From the NCBI RefSeq assembly GCF_000005505.3, contig NC_016133.3, forward strand, positions 13,082,001 to 13,146,000: a DNA stretch of 64,000 nt, in the 5' to 3' direction. Shown here one piece after another: positions 1 to 11,101 of the stretch (the first letter of the stretch is position 1; the number at the start of each line of letters is the position of its first letter). The stretch is from Brachypodium distachyon (lineage: Eukaryota > Streptophyta > Magnoliopsida > Poales > Poaceae). The notes beneath the pieces were generated by a model. It made no database searches, had not been told where the DNA came from, and saw nothing but the letters and a program-made list of their open reading frames with translations. A program made the position numbers and the translations under genes.

Positions 1-914
1 CATGCGCTGCCGGCGTACGCAGCATCGACATGGACCCATGCGTTGAACATGGCGGCAACATCGGCAACGGCACCCACGGGGTCGACGGCGTTGGAGGAGG
101 TGGTGCCGACGGTGGCACAAACATATGTTGGCACGAGACCAGCATCGACATCGGCCTGCATGATCTCAAGAAGCCTCACCGGGTCAAGGCCGTAGTCGGT
201 CTCCGGCCCGGTGGGGATGGAGCGGATGTTGGCAGGGTCGAAGCCGGCGAGACGGCACGCCTTGAAGAACGTGGAGTGGGTTTGGTCGGCAGCATAGACC
301 GCCAATTTAGGCAGGCCGGACACGCCAACAGAGCCACTCCGGCGTAGGGCGGCGTCTCGGGCAGCGACAAGCGTGACGAGCATGGCCTCGCTGGTCGTCC
401 CAAGAATAACACCACCACCGGTGCCACGGCCGGAGCTTGTGCGGTTCATGAAGGTCGTCGGCAGGCGGAGGAGCTGCGCGAGCCAGTCAAGCGCGAGCAC
501 CTCCATCTCCGTCGCGGCCGGAGCCGCCTGCCACGTGAACCCAACGGTGTTCATGGCAGAGGCGATGAGGTCACCGGCGATGGCGGCGGCGCTGTTTGTC
601 GACGGAAAGAAGGCGAAGAAATTGGGGCTGGCCCAGTGGGTCATGCCGGGCACAACGGAGTTGCGGATCTCCTTCATGGTGACATCAAAAGGGGCCGAGT
701 AGGTCGGCGGAGAGGCGCTGAGCTGGTCCTGGAGGTACCCCGGCTTGACGTTGGGGAGGACAGGCATGGACTCGACGTTGGTGTAGTAATCGGAGATGAA
801 GTCCACGGCCTTGTGGAGATAGGCCCGGACATCATCGGTGTTGAGCGGCTGGAACGACTTGTCGTCGTCGGGGAAGGCGGAGAAGGCGGTGGGGTTGGTG
901 TCGATGCTGCCCAT
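1..914 (-). CDS. TDC: Tryptophan decarboxylase, N-terminal part (runs off window edge)
   Basis: Pyridoxal-phosphate group II amino acid decarboxylase expected to convert tryptophan to tryptamine in the cytosol. Reading the minus strand from the ATG at 914 gives an uninterrupted frame of about 304 codons to the window edge. It starts MGSIDTNPTAFSAFPDDDKS and is almost identical to the complete copy at 4524-6056. Visible family features are the substrate-pocket stretch around MTHWASPNFFAFFPSTNSA, the ADQTHSTFFKA segment whose His stacks on the cofactor, and VHVDAAYAGSA with the Asp that binds the pyridine nitrogen. The catalytic Lys (SPHKW) and the specificity residues lie beyond the edge, so activity cannot be judged. 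It is divergent from, and head to head with, the next TDC copy. No frameshift or stop is visible. Confidence 0.93.
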   Translation of the reverse strand, partial: MGSIDTNPTAFSAFPDDDKSFQPLNTDDVRAYLHKAVDFISDYYTNVESMPVLPNVKPGYLQDQLSASPPTYSAPFDVTMKEIRNSVVPGMTHWASPNFFAFFPSTNSAAAIAGDLIASAMNTVGFTWQAAPAATEMEVLALDWLAQLLRLPTTFMNRTSSGRGTGGGVILGTTSEAMLVTLVAARDAALRRSGSVGVSGLPKLAVYAADQTHSTFFKACRLAGFDPANIRSIPTGPETDYGLDPVRLLEIMQADVDAGLVPTYVCATVGTTSSNAVDPVGAVADVAAMFNAWVHVDAAYAGSA

Positions 915-1097
915 GTCGATCTCTTTTGCAGGTTTTAAGCACTTAGGAGCAAGAAAGCAAGAAGAGAAGCTCGGAGAGAGCTTAATTGGCTACTAGCTTA
1001 ATGAGCTGGAGGATGGCTCTCTAGCTAGCTTGGTCGCTCTGGCTCTAGCTAGATTTGCTTGGTTAATTTGGTGAGGATTTGAGATAGCTCGAGCAGG

Positions 1098-1105
1098 TTT
1101 ATATA
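1098..1105 (-). promoter_or_regulatory. TATA box of the edge TDC copy
   Basis: TATATAAA on the minus strand, 184-191 bp before the ATG at 914. Spacing resembles that of the other TDC copies. The leader in between shares short blocks with the other TDC leaders, such as AAGTGCTTAA and AAACCTGCAAA. Confidence 0.75.
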
Positions 1106-1149
1106 GGAGTGCCGGCTTGGTCGCATGCAAGAGCTAGTAGCGGTGGAAT

Positions 1150-1169
1150 GGCGTGGGGTTGTGGGCGTT
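1150..1169 (-). promoter_or_regulatory. Shared TDC promoter word AACGCCCA-N5-CCACGCC
   Basis: The 20-bp bipartite word is present upstream of the TATA box in all four TDC copies of the window with both halves invariant and a constant 5-bp gap. Here it lies 44 bp upstream of the TATA box. I do not recognise a named plant element in it. A regulatory role is inferred from conservation only. Confidence 0.55.
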
Positions 1170-2151
1170 AATTGGGCGATCGAGTCGCGAAGACTGCGTG
1201 CGTGTGTTGCTACTACTTGCTAGGAAGGTCGGTTTAATTTTGTTGGTAGGTAAGAGGTAGCGGCGGCCCGGTCCAAGCGGAGAATGGACACACGGCCGGG
1301 TTAATTTCCGGTCCAGCCAGGTGCCGCTTTCATGGATATGTACTGATATGATGTATGTATGTACATACGCAATGGACCCGTTAAGAAGGGCGTGGATTGC
1401 GATAGCTATCATGTATATATACGTTGCAGCGTAGCAGCCTATGTGGATATTCGTTGTATCAAGGAATAATACTAGTACAACAAACAGCTATAGGTACACG
1501 AGTCAAACCGGAGCCGCAGTTACAGAGCAACGAAGAAGGCTCTGGGTTTCCTTTCCGTTGAATTTTGTGTGAAAAAGTTCTACCTAGCTACCTAGAGCAA
1601 TATTGCATTTGCATCTACTAATCTACATACACTGCAGCCATGCTAGAGCTGAGGGGTGAGGTGCTATACCAAGAGTGCATATTTCTTTTTCATTTCTTAT
1701 TTCCACTTAATTTTAAGGTTCTACCACGTACGTCCTGGTGCATACATTGCCTAGTCAAAAGTCGGCACGATTAATCTATCCGGCCGGGTCTAACGAACAT
1801 CTACGTATACTGATTACTGAATGAACGAGTTGAGAATGAGGCATACCACGCGTGAACATTCGGTCATTCACCTTTTTTTATAAAACTTTTACCACGTCCT
1901 CCAGCTGCCGCTGCCGGCCCGTCGGGTCAAAAGTCTTGAACAATCTTCTGATGACATTGCACTCCTTGCATACTTGTTTAATTAATTAGTCTCTTTCTCA
2001 CAGAAAGGTTAATTAATTAAGTACTTAATTACCATATTTGGTTGCCCCTGTTTCGTCCGTTGGATGGATGCATGACGCACGCATGCATCTTGCTGACACA
2101 TGCAGCAGATCGGGTGCACACCGTGTTGCCGCGTAGTGCCAAATCTAGCTA

Positions 2152-2392
2152 TTCCCTCCGTTCCCAATAAATTGTCACCTGCCATTTTGCAAAAAGAAAA
2201 ATCTTATTAATTTATGAAATCAATCTGCAGTGTACACCATCAGTTGAATATGGATTGCACGTTGATTTCGGAAAACTACAGGGTTTTTTTGTGCAAAAGT
2301 TCTGATAGAACGTAGAATGCAGGTTGATTTCGCGAAATAGCAAGGATTTTTTTGCGAAATTTCCGGCGCCAATTAATTAGAAACAGAGGGAG
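2152..2392. mobile_element. Stowaway-type MITE (Tc1/Mariner)
   Basis: About 240 bp bounded by imperfect inverted repeats of about 24 bp, beginning TTCCCTCCGTTCC on the left and CTCCCTCTGTTTC on the right arm. It is flanked by a TA dinucleotide on both sides (2150-2151 and 2393-2394), the usual Stowaway target duplication. No coding capacity. Confidence 0.8.
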
Positions 2393-4170
2393 TAGCTGCT
2401 TAATTATTCGGATTAGCTCAGCACTTTCGTCACTGTAGTAGGAAACGAGAATCAAGAAAAGGAGATCTTTTTCTTGCATATCTAGCTAAAGTAAACGACC
2501 TATGTTTGCATCCGTTGGTGGAATGCCTGCCTACCTAACCATCTGGTAACCGGTCATGGTCAAGTGAGGAAGCCGGCCGGCCGTCGAAACGAAAAACATT
2601 TTCATTGATACGTACGGCTCCGGTTCAGCGCGTGCACCTACTAATTAAAATCGTTTTGCTAGAAACACCCAATTATTTAATTAATTAGTTCAAGTTTAGC
2701 ACATGTCATCAGCGCGCACACGTTTAATTAGATTTCCAATACGCGCAGGGTGGTCTGACTGATTAATTTGCTTAGTTATTTAATTAGTTCTGACTTCCTA
2801 CAGGATTGAATTTAACCCGCTTTTGTTAGTACGGCCGTGCCGTCTCTGCTTCTTGGGTAAGAACCGGTCTAGGAGAAATGATGTCCAACGTGACGGGTAG
2901 CCATCGGGAAACAAAAGCGGGCACCATTTTGGGGCAGGCAACAGCCAGACTGTACTAATGTGAAAAAATTTACCTTTAACGGGGCCGTTAACTTGTTAGG
3001 ATATACACACCAATTCCGATTCGGTAAAAACAATAATATTAAGTTGCCTTGGCGATCAAGGGAGCATGAATTGGACGAGATGACACGGTCATCGATCTAA
3101 ACTCGTTCTTCCGTCCTAGTGAAACTATTAATATTCATAAAAAGGGAGATAAAAGTCATATCGACAGAGTAAAAATTAAAAATTAGAGCATGCGTATGAG
3201 ATTAGGGACCCCGGACAAATCTAAACACCCCAGCAAGCTTGGTCAACAACTAAAAAATAGCGAGCTTGTTCAACATTAAAAACATACACTTTTTCCTATA
3301 TGCTGGCTAGCGAAATACTTCACGGAGTTAACTGTGTCCATGGCCACGACTCTGACGACTTGACTGGAATTGAAGTCTGGAAGGAACCATTACCAACAAC
3401 GTGCATGCAGCTAGCCGGCCGTGTGTGCGTGCGTGCGTATAAAGAGAGAAAAAGGCTTAGAGTCAGAGAGAACAAAATTCCTCACCAACCAAAGTACACC
3501 AAGTGCAACTAGTACGTTAATTCTTAGTCCCGTCTCGATCGTTGATCAAATTAATATAAATATATGTGCACATGCCATATTCGTCTTGAACTGTTTCGGG
3601 GAAAGGAATAAACGCATGCTCTGACTTGGTGTCGGAAACGACGGGATCGAGATCACACGACCTGGCGGATGTCGATTTATTCAAATTCCTAATTGTAGTT
3701 TTATGAGTTTTCGGCTGATTATAAAAACTTAACAAGTGTTTTAGAAAGCACATGTGTAGAGCTCAAAACCAACCGTTAGTTAAATGGTCAGTGGGATGAT
3801 TAATTGTGTCCTGATTATAAGAACTTAACAAGTCAACGTAGTCCAAGGAATATATTTTTTCCAAGGAAGTTAATTACAGCTAGCACGGATTAAATTGCGA
3901 GAAAGATCGAATCGTTGTACGTTCCATGCATACTGTCTTAATTATACGTAAAACTCACTGTTAATCAAGAACTGTTATACCACTATTAATCAAGAAAAGA
4001 AATCTGAGTGTGTTGAATAATGTTTGAAAATAATCGTTGGATCGACGGTGATCAATAGCAAAACAGCATTTCCCCATCTACAGTTTTTTCCATGTTAAGC
4101 AGCCGGCCGAACGCATCGGCGGCTGATGAACGGCTGATACGGGTATCGGGTGCATCGTCCAGACCCGAAT

Positions 4171-4195
4171 TTGACGAACGAGCTGACCATTGACC
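4171..4195 (+). promoter_or_regulatory. Cluster of W-box-like TGAC cores upstream of TDC
   Basis: TTGAC at 4171, CTGACC at 4183 and TTGACC at 4190 lie about 120-150 bp upstream of the TATA box. WRKY factors bind TTGAC cores, and grass TDC genes are known to respond to stress and pathogens. Binding here is inference, and short cores of this kind occur often by chance. Confidence 0.3.
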
Positions 4196-4285
4196 AATTA
4201 AGCTGGAGCCTAGTAGCAAAACGACCTTCCTCGCAAAGTTACTACAGAGATTCCGTCCGCGCGCCCAAAGGCCGGGGACTCATCC

Positions 4286-4305
4286 AACGCCCAATTCGCC
4301 ACGCC
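4286..4305 (+). promoter_or_regulatory. Shared TDC promoter word AACGCCCA-N5-CCACGCC
   Basis: Same invariant bipartite word as in the other TDC promoters, here with spacer ATTCG and only 11 bp from the TATA box, the shortest spacing of the four copies. Function is inferred from conservation between copies. Confidence 0.55.
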
Positions 4306-4316
4306 GCTTCCCGGCC

Positions 4317-4324
4317 TATAAATA
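4317..4324 (+). promoter_or_regulatory. TATA box of TDC
   Basis: TATAAATA, 200-207 bp before the ATG at 4524. It is followed by a CT- and CA-rich leader with GCTAGC repeats. No intron acceptor or upstream ATG interferes with the assigned start. Confidence 0.75.
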
Positions 4325-4523
4325 GCCCTCCACGAACTACAAACTCCTCACCAAACCACCAAAGCTAGCAATTGCCAATTCACTAGCTCCAGCTCTCTCC
4401 TCTGCCTTGCCTTAGCTAGCTAGCTCATCAACTAGCTTCGTCTTCCTCATCCTCTCCGGCCAACGCTAAGACAAGCTTCCTGCTAGCTCCTACGTGCTAG
4501 CTAGCTAAACCTGCAAAGGAGAC

Positions 4524-6056
4524 ATGGGCAGCATCGACACCAACCCCACGGCCTTCTCCGCCTTCCCCGACGACGACAAGCCGTTCCAGCCGCTCAACAC
4601 CGACGATGTCCGGGCTTATCTCCACAAGGCCGTGGACTTCATCTCTGATTACTACACCAACGTCGAGTCCATGCCTGTCCTCCCCAACGTCAAGCCGGGG
4701 TACCTCCAGGACCAGCTCAGCGCATCTCCGCCGACATACTCGGCTCCCTTTGATGTCACCATGAAGGAGATCCGCAACTCCGTTGTCCCCGGCATGACCC
4801 ACTGGGCCAGCCCCAACTTCTTCGCCTTCTTTCCGTCGACGAACAGCGCCGCCGCCATCGCCGGTGACCTCATCGCCTCTGCGATGAACACTGTGGGATT
4901 CACGTGGCAGGCCGCCCCTGCCGCTACCGAGATGGAGGTTCTCGCGCTCGACTGGCTCGCGCAGCTCCTCCGCCTGCCGACGACCTTCATGAACCGCACG
5001 AGCTCCGGTCGTGGAACCGGTGGTGGCGTCATTCTTGGCACCACCAGCGAGGCCATGCTCGTCACGCTTGTCGCTGCCCGTGATGCCGCTCTACGCCGGA
5101 GCGGTTCGATTGGTGTGTCTGGCCTGCCTAAATTGGCGGTCTACGCCGCCGACCAGACCCACTCCACTTTCTTCAAGGCGTGCCGTCTCGCCGGTTTCGA
5201 CCCCGCCAACATCCGCTCCATCCGCACCGGGCCAGAGACCGACTATGGCCTCGACCCGGTGAGGCTTCTTGAGGTCATGCAGGCCGATGTCGATGCTGGT
5301 CTCGTGCCAACATATGTTTGTGCCACCGTCGGCACCACCTCCTCCAACGCCGTCGACCCCGTGGGCGCCGTTGCCGATGTTGCCGCCATGTTCAACGCGT
5401 GGGTCCATGTTGATGCTGCCTACGCTGGCAGCGCGTGCATCTGCCCGGAGTTCAGGCATCATCTCGATGGCGTGGAGCGTGTGGACTCGATCAGCATGAG
5501 CCCACACAAGTGGCTGATGACTTGTCTAGACTGCACATGCCTCTATGTCCGTGATGCTCACCGACTGAGTGACGCGCTGGAGACGAACCCCGAGTACCTC
5601 AAGAATGATGTCACGGACTCTGGGGAGGTCACGGACCTCAAGGACATGCAGGTCGGTGTGGGACGACGCTTCCGTGGTCTCAAGCTCTGGATGGTGATGC
5701 GCACCTATGGCACCGCGAAGCTCCAGGAACACATCCGCAGCGACGTCGCCATGGCCAAGATGTTCGAGGACCTCGTCCGTGATGACGACCGGTTCGAGAT
5801 CGTCGTGCCGAGGAACTTTGCTCTCGTGTGCTTCAGGATCAAGACGAACGGAAGCATGACGGAGGAGGAAGCTGACGAGGCCAACCGTGTGCTCATGGAG
5901 AACCTGAACAAGACCGGCAAGGCATACCTTGCCCACACTGTGGTCGGCGACAGGTTTGTGCTCCGGTTTGCGGTGGGGTCATCGCTGCAGGAGGAGAGGC
6001 ACGTGAGGAGTGCATGGGAGCTCATCAAGAAGACAACCAGCGAGATGATGGATTAG
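4524..6056 (+). CDS. TDC: Tryptophan decarboxylase (complete, 510 aa)
   Basis: Intronless gene for a PLP-dependent aromatic amino acid decarboxylase, expected to make tryptamine from tryptophan in the cytosol as the entry step to serotonin and related indoles. Residue 213 is the cofactor-stacking His (ADQTHSTF), Asp297 is in VHVDAAYAG, and Lys329 in MSPHKW forms the Schiff base. Tyr358 in NPEYLKN is the loop tyrosine found in decarboxylases; plant aldehyde synthases have Phe there. Gly380 in QVGVGRRFR is at the position where indole-specific plant enzymes have Gly and tyrosine/DOPA enzymes have Ser. These residue rules are known from plant AAAD work; the substrate call here is inference from them. 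Length matches cereal TDCs. The start is supported by the TATA box and by the same MGSxD start in all copies. Confidence 0.95.
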   Translation: MGSIDTNPTAFSAFPDDDKPFQPLNTDDVRAYLHKAVDFISDYYTNVESMPVLPNVKPGYLQDQLSASPPTYSAPFDVTMKEIRNSVVPGMTHWASPNFFAFFPSTNSAAAIAGDLIASAMNTVGFTWQAAPAATEMEVLALDWLAQLLRLPTTFMNRTSSGRGTGGGVILGTTSEAMLVTLVAARDAALRRSGSIGVSGLPKLAVYAADQTHSTFFKACRLAGFDPANIRSIRTGPETDYGLDPVRLLEVMQADVDAGLVPTYVCATVGTTSSNAVDPVGAVADVAAMFNAWVHVDAAYAGSACICPEFRHHLDGVERVDSISMSPHKWLMTCLDCTCLYVRDAHRLSDALETNPEYLKNDVTDSGEVTDLKDMQVGVGRRFRGLKLWMVMRTYGTAKLQEHIRSDVAMAKMFEDLVRDDDRFEIVVPRNFALVCFRIKTNGSMTEEEADEANRVLMENLNKTGKAYLAHTVVGDRFVLRFAVGSSLQEERHVRSAWELIKKTTSEMMD

Positions 6057-6216
6057 GTGGATCGAGGGGTCTATAGAGTATAGAAACGATATTCCAAAAA
6101 AATCACACAAATACACACCCTGCATTTAGGGTACACAAGTTTTTTTTTTGGGCGTGAGCCCATATTCATTTTGTGAGATATACAGGGCTCGTTTATGCCA
6201 GAAATATTGATTTGAT

Positions 6217-6222
6217 AATAAA
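6217..6222 (+). terminator. Polyadenylation signal of TDC
   Basis: AATAAA 161 bp after the stop codon of the 510-aa TDC, in AT-rich sequence. It fits a plant near-upstream element, though plant signals are loose. Confidence 0.5.
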
Positions 6223-6748
6223 AGAATTCTATTTATATGAACGCGAGATGTGGATTCATTAATTTTTTTCAAGTTGTGCGCACTACGTACCGGGTACATG
6301 AATATCTATGTGAGTTGAAAAGTCAAACTAGTTATTAATTAGCTGCGGTTAACAAGAATTAGCTAGTCTCCGTGGCAGTGCAACACTGTTCTGTACGCGT
6401 ACGTTTATGTAATTGTAAATTATTCAACTTAGCCAACGCGGTTGGAGCAGTTGCATCTACACCAACATATATACATACATAAATCGCCAATTGCCAAGTG
6501 ATGATCTTTCTCTAATTAACACACGTACGTAAACACGCATGCATACGTTACGTACGTAACTGCGTATGGATGACATGCATAGCTAAAGTAAACGACCTAT
6601 TTTTTTATTCCATCGAAGAATTAATAATATATCTAGCTTACCTACCTTGCTTAAACAATTAATAAATCGTGCGGCTCCGGTTCTACGCGTGCACATAATT
6701 AGTTGAACACCCCTGTAAAAGCGTGCTTAAACAATTCCGACACGATTT
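6223..6748. other. TDC 3' flank, start of duplicated segment
   Basis: AT-rich, no gene. From about 6580 to 6730 it matches the intergenic region at 2483-2700 in diverged form (shared words AGCTAAAGTAAACGACCTAT and CGGCTCCGGTT, then GCGTGCAC). This is the left part of the duplicated unit that ends in the truncated TDC copy at 11102. Confidence 0.55.
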
Positions 6749-7926
6749 GGCTCTGTTTGATACAAAGTTTTTTTTAAACCATGGTATTTCAAAACTACAA
6801 TATTATTTACCTTGGGCAGAGAATACTGCAGTTTCTAAAAAATCAAGTTTATCTCAGTTTTAACAAAACCACACAAGCGGTGCTATTTTTACCGCATATT
6901 CTAGCTAGCTAGTTCTGTTGGCACAACCTGTAGCGGCAGCAGGCGGCGCGGCGGCCAGCGGCACGACGACCCGCAGCAGGGCGCGGCAACCTGCAGCGAC
7001 GCGTCACGAAGGTCGGCAGTGGGGGCGGCCTGCAGGGGCGGCGGCACGGCGACCCGCAGCTGGTGGGGGCACCTGCAGCGACGGCGGTGCGACAGCCGGC
7101 AGCTCGGGGCAGCCTGCAGTGACGGCGACACGGTGACCCGCAGCGGGTGGCCGCACCTGCAGCGTCGGCGGCGCGATAGCCGGCAGCAGTGGCGGCCTGC
7201 AGCAGAGGGCGGTAGCGGGAGGCGGCACGGGGACCTGCAGCGGGGACGGCAACCTCCAGCTGTAGCGGCGGCACGCGTCCCTCTGCAGCCACGGTGACCT
7301 CCTGCAGCGGCGGTGGCGCAGAGGCGGCCAGCAGCGGCGGCACCGTGACCCGCTCCGGACCTAAATTCCTCGCGGCCGCTGCCTCCCGAATCAAGCTCCA
7401 ATGGTGTCGTCTTCTGCCTCCCTCCGCTCCAATCTCGTGTGCCCCTCTCCCAGCTCCTCACTCCGTTGTTCCTTGCTGATGGAGCCTGCATCGCTCGCCG
7501 CTGTCCACAGCTGCTCCAATTTCTGATCTATGGTGGCGCCCGCGACATCGACGACTATCGTGGCGGTGGCTGTTGGGTCTGCGCGCGCGTCGTGCTGGGA
7601 CGCATGCGGCGTGATGGGCATGTGTCTCACCGGCCGGCAGGGGCGCTGGCGAGGGAGGCCGCGGCTTGAGGGAATTGCGAGTGACAGTAGCTGAAGACCA
7701 CCGAGCGACGCAGGATCCGTTTTTCCCCGTGCTTGGTAAAAAATAAAGAGGTCCGGGGCTCTTTATTTTATACAGCGAAAATACCATAGTTTTAGCTATA
7801 CTACAGTATTAAAACTACAGTTTTTTGTTGTACCCAAACACCTCAAAGTATTTGAAACCAGAGTAATTTTAAAAACTGTGGTATTCACACAAAACTCCAA
7901 AAATACTGAGCTATCAAACACAGCAC
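6749..7926. mobile_element. Non-autonomous DNA element with GC-rich core
   Basis: Ends resemble each other in inverted orientation: GGCTCTGTTTGATA on the left, and GTGCTGTGTTTGATA reading inward from the right. AT-rich arms contain further mirrored blocks. The core (about 6915-7700) is strongly GC-rich and built of degenerate repeats around CCTGCAGCGGCGGCG. It is open in several frames on both strands, as expected of composition and not of a gene. No clear target duplication was found, so the superfamily (PIF/Harbinger or hAT) is open. The core may be a captured gene 5' end. Confidence 0.5.
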
Positions 7927-10871
7927 TTACATTTTTTTCAGGACACGTGGTGTTGTCTATGGACGTCTATTTTCGACGCAACCCTAGAGTCCGTCAGGAG
8001 TGTTTAGAACAGTGCTGTCAAGGCAAACATTTCGTTTTGAACTTTGTCAGAAAACAAATTAAGTTTAAGTAAAGAATCAATGTCGCCCGATCTTCACCTT
8101 TTTTTATATTAATTTGTTTGTAACATCAAGGGTGATATCATTTTTTACTGTCAATTAATTGCAAAATTAAATAAGATGTATCGAACGAGATATCATGCAT
8201 GCATGGTCGTTCAGCCCGTAATCCATCCCCAGCTGATTGATTCAACGGAATAAAAAGTCAGCGGTTCATCGTGTAAAGAGCATGCATGCAGGATTTCGCA
8301 CCTAATTATCCCACACAAATCTAGACACTTGGTCAACATTTTTTTAGACAGCACTTTAGGTCAACATGAAACATGGAAATCAATTGTGTCCGCGGTGACT
8401 CTGACGACTTGACTGGAACCAACACGCACTCGTGCGCGCGAGAAAAAGATTCTGGACTTTGGAGTCGGAGATAAATAAAATTCCACACCAACGAAAGTGC
8501 ATGTGTTTCTTGTTCTCTGCCTGTTCCATGTCGTTGCCCACATGTGGGCAAGATGCCCTTTGGATAGTCCGGCAAACGCAGGCTTGCTCTATGAGACTAT
8601 GACTGGGGATCTAAGGAATGTTGTTTAGTTAACCTCGAAGAACTGAATTGCCAGGCATGCCTTAATTTACATAATATTTTCAAAAAAGGGTACAACTCAG
8701 AAACCACATCCTTAACCATTTTTTAGCTAGCATTCATGCGGTGGCTCCGGTTGGACAAATGGAAGAAAATAAACTAATTAAATTTTTATCATCGAAGTAC
8801 AACATATTATTATATTTAACCAGAACATGCATGTAGGAGTATGTTTGAACCGTATTAGTTTTGAAATATAAAATCAAACTACCCGAGAAGATATCTATAG
8901 ATCGAGGTGAGGAAGCGTTTACTTTTGCAAGGCTTTGAAACCATGACCAATTAATGTGTGGAGATCTTTTGTGATGTTTCATTTCCAGTACTATTTCCAG
9001 TATGTATGATTATATATTTATATGTGGACCAGTTTCCACTTTGAGCAATTTTGATGATAAGATCAGTACAGTATGCATCATCTTCTCACAAAATTAACAT
9101 GCATGCATAAATATGAAAGCAACATGCACCGACGTCTTAGTCCAAAATTGATGTGCGCCACTGAGCTGAATTTAACACGGAGGTAAAAAAAAAAAGAAAA
9201 ACATGCGTGCGTGCATGATAAGCGTGGCATATATGGCGCACCTTAGTTAATTTGCACATATACACATCGTGCAGGCAGGATTGCCGGTCAAGGTCAACAA
9301 GGGATGGATACATGCTGCTGACATGCATGCATGCATGCAGGTTATCCACAGACGTATGCATGTATAGACTTCAGACGTGTCTCATTCTCATGTGCAGCGG
9401 ATTGACGACACTACGTACGCTGTCGTCTAGCTTGCGAATAATTGAAGTGTCTCACACCCGTGTTCCACGGCATGCATGCAGCTACCGTGCATACACACGC
9501 CCCGACACGTTTTATAAGCTTCTATATAACAAAATGACCAATATCACACAGAAATTGAGTAAGCACGTACGTACATACGTACGCGTGATTTTGTTTTCGG
9601 CCAGCCTGATCGTCAAGCTTGCCGACTACAGTAATACGGCGCCGCGTACGGCTCTTTCCGTCCCATATTAACTGTCGAAATATTACATGTATCTAGATGT
9701 TTTTTAGCTATAGATAAATCCATGTTTGGGAAAAGAGGAAGTATTTGACTAAGATATTTATTGCAAGATTACAAAGAACGAACAAATTAACAGGATTATA
9801 TCAAATTAAATAGTTAAGTCGTGTTACCACGAAATCTTCTCTGTTCGTTTGCTGCGGATGTCGCTCGTGCTGATTGCCAGATTTGGCCTGATCAAGAGAC
9901 CGTGATAACCAAATTAATTAAATCGAATTCGTGCTGATGTTGATGGGGCATGCATGCTTTTTTTATATTAGTATTCATTTTCGAAAAGAAAAATATTTGT
10001 CACCAGATCAGCCTTGACGGAACTGTCACGCGGCTACAAGGGCAATTAACGATGGGATGACGTAAGAGATACTAGTATATTGGAAAGGAAGGTTATGCAT
10101 GCCATGACAGTTAATTTCTATAGATATATATATAGCTTGACGCGAGTGCATGCGTGTCGCTAAATTTTCTCTGGTATACACGTGAAACGCATTTACCGAT
10201 AGTGGAAACAATTTTTATATAGTGACTTGGTCAATTTAATTTCCAAGCCGTGAAAATCATTTGAAAACGAAAATGACCAAAGTGAAGTCCGTCTAAGATC
10301 GTGTGCGTGGTAGCAGTAGCACTCTATAATTTCCGTTCGATCGAAGCGTTTGTTTGTGATAAAACTTGGGATAAGTCTTGAGCGGTAACGAGTATACATA
10401 CACAGAGGCGCATGCATGCACAGAGTAGAAGACGTACTGTTGGGACTTCTGACGGCCGGCTTGCATGAAGACGTGGTCAAACTGTACAAGTATAGCCCGT
10501 CAAAAAAATACTGTAGAAGTATTTTCTCAAAAGAAATATGAAAAGTATGATACGTTCACACAGTAGACCCAGCCGGGACTGCGCTGAACTCACTAGCTAC
10601 TCCGTTGCATGTTGAATCAGTTAGTATCCAAGCACAGTACTCTTGCATGCGTTATTACTCGGAGGGAATTAATGATACACAGTCGGTCAGTGTAGTAGTC
10701 AGCAAATTTCGAGGAAAAAAACAAAAATACTTGTCAGAAAATTAAAGCCGCCGGATGCATCAATGGTTGCAGGTACGTCCAGATTTTACCTTCTACGTCC
10801 GTGTCCATTGGATGCGTATGCTTGACCGTCCAGTTGGACCTTCGTAGAACCACACAACCATGGACCCATCC
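7927..10871. other. Upstream region of truncated TDC copy (duplicated segment)
   Basis: No gene. At 8280-8520 it matches 3190-3510 upstream of the complete TDC (22 identical bases at 8397-8418, then similar blocks). The rest is AT-rich with many GCATGCATGC runs (for example around 9321) and GTACGT runs (around 9562). A short Stowaway-like piece with CGAAATATTACATGTATCTAGA starts near 9674. Confidence 0.5.
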
Positions 10872-10891
10872 AACGCCCACACCACCACGCC
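10872..10891 (+). promoter_or_regulatory. Shared TDC promoter word AACGCCCA-N5-CCACGCC
   Basis: Invariant word with spacer CACCA, 38 bp before the TATA box of the truncated TDC copy. It is retained although the gene behind it is broken. Confidence 0.5.
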
Positions 10892-10929
10892 ATTTCATTA
10901 TTTCAGACCAGCTAGCTTATTAAGCTTCC

Positions 10930-10937
10930 TATATATA
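10930..10937 (+). promoter_or_regulatory. TATA box of truncated TDC copy
   Basis: TATATATA, 165-172 bp before the ATG at 11102, in the same arrangement as in the working copies. The leader ends in CCCAAGTGCTTAAGCTCGAT, closest to the leader of the copy at the window edge. Confidence 0.6.
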
Positions 10938-11101
10938 CCTGCGCTCACCAAAAACCAAGCAAAGCAAACAAGCTCTATCTTAATCACATAGCTTCTTCTT
11001 CCCTCTCGGCCGGTCGATCACCAGAGCAAAATCAAACAAAGCTAGCTACCTCACGAAGCAAAGCTTCTTGCTCTGCTCCCAAGTGCTTAAGCTCGATCGA
11101 C

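Larger units (their letters stand above)
915..4316. other. Divergent intergenic region between two TDC genes
   Basis: About 3.4 kb of AT-rich sequence separates the two head-to-head TDC promoters. It holds one Stowaway-type MITE (2152-2392) and many GCATGC and TAATTAAT words, but no credible gene. The part from about 2480 to 3520 is repeated in diverged form downstream of the second TDC copy. Identical words are at 2483-2503 and 6580-6600 (21 bp) and at 3348-3369 and 8397-8418 (22 bp), which marks a segmental duplication of the TDC upstream region. Confidence 0.7.

Noticed and set aside
1..6056. TDC region as a multi-gene metabolic cluster with downstream enzymes (for example a P450 or acyltransferase)
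   Set aside because: No other biosynthetic enzyme is present in the window; the only other host gene is the VAP4-type protein.
6901..7787. Several 60-196 aa ORFs on both strands in the GC-rich block
   Set aside because: Overlapping frames on both strands with Ala/Arg/Pro/Gly-rich products follow from GC-rich repeats; no domain.
6749..7926. Firm assignment of the GC-rich element to PIF/Harbinger
   Set aside because: The ends fit loosely, but flanking TTA/TAA duplications were not found.
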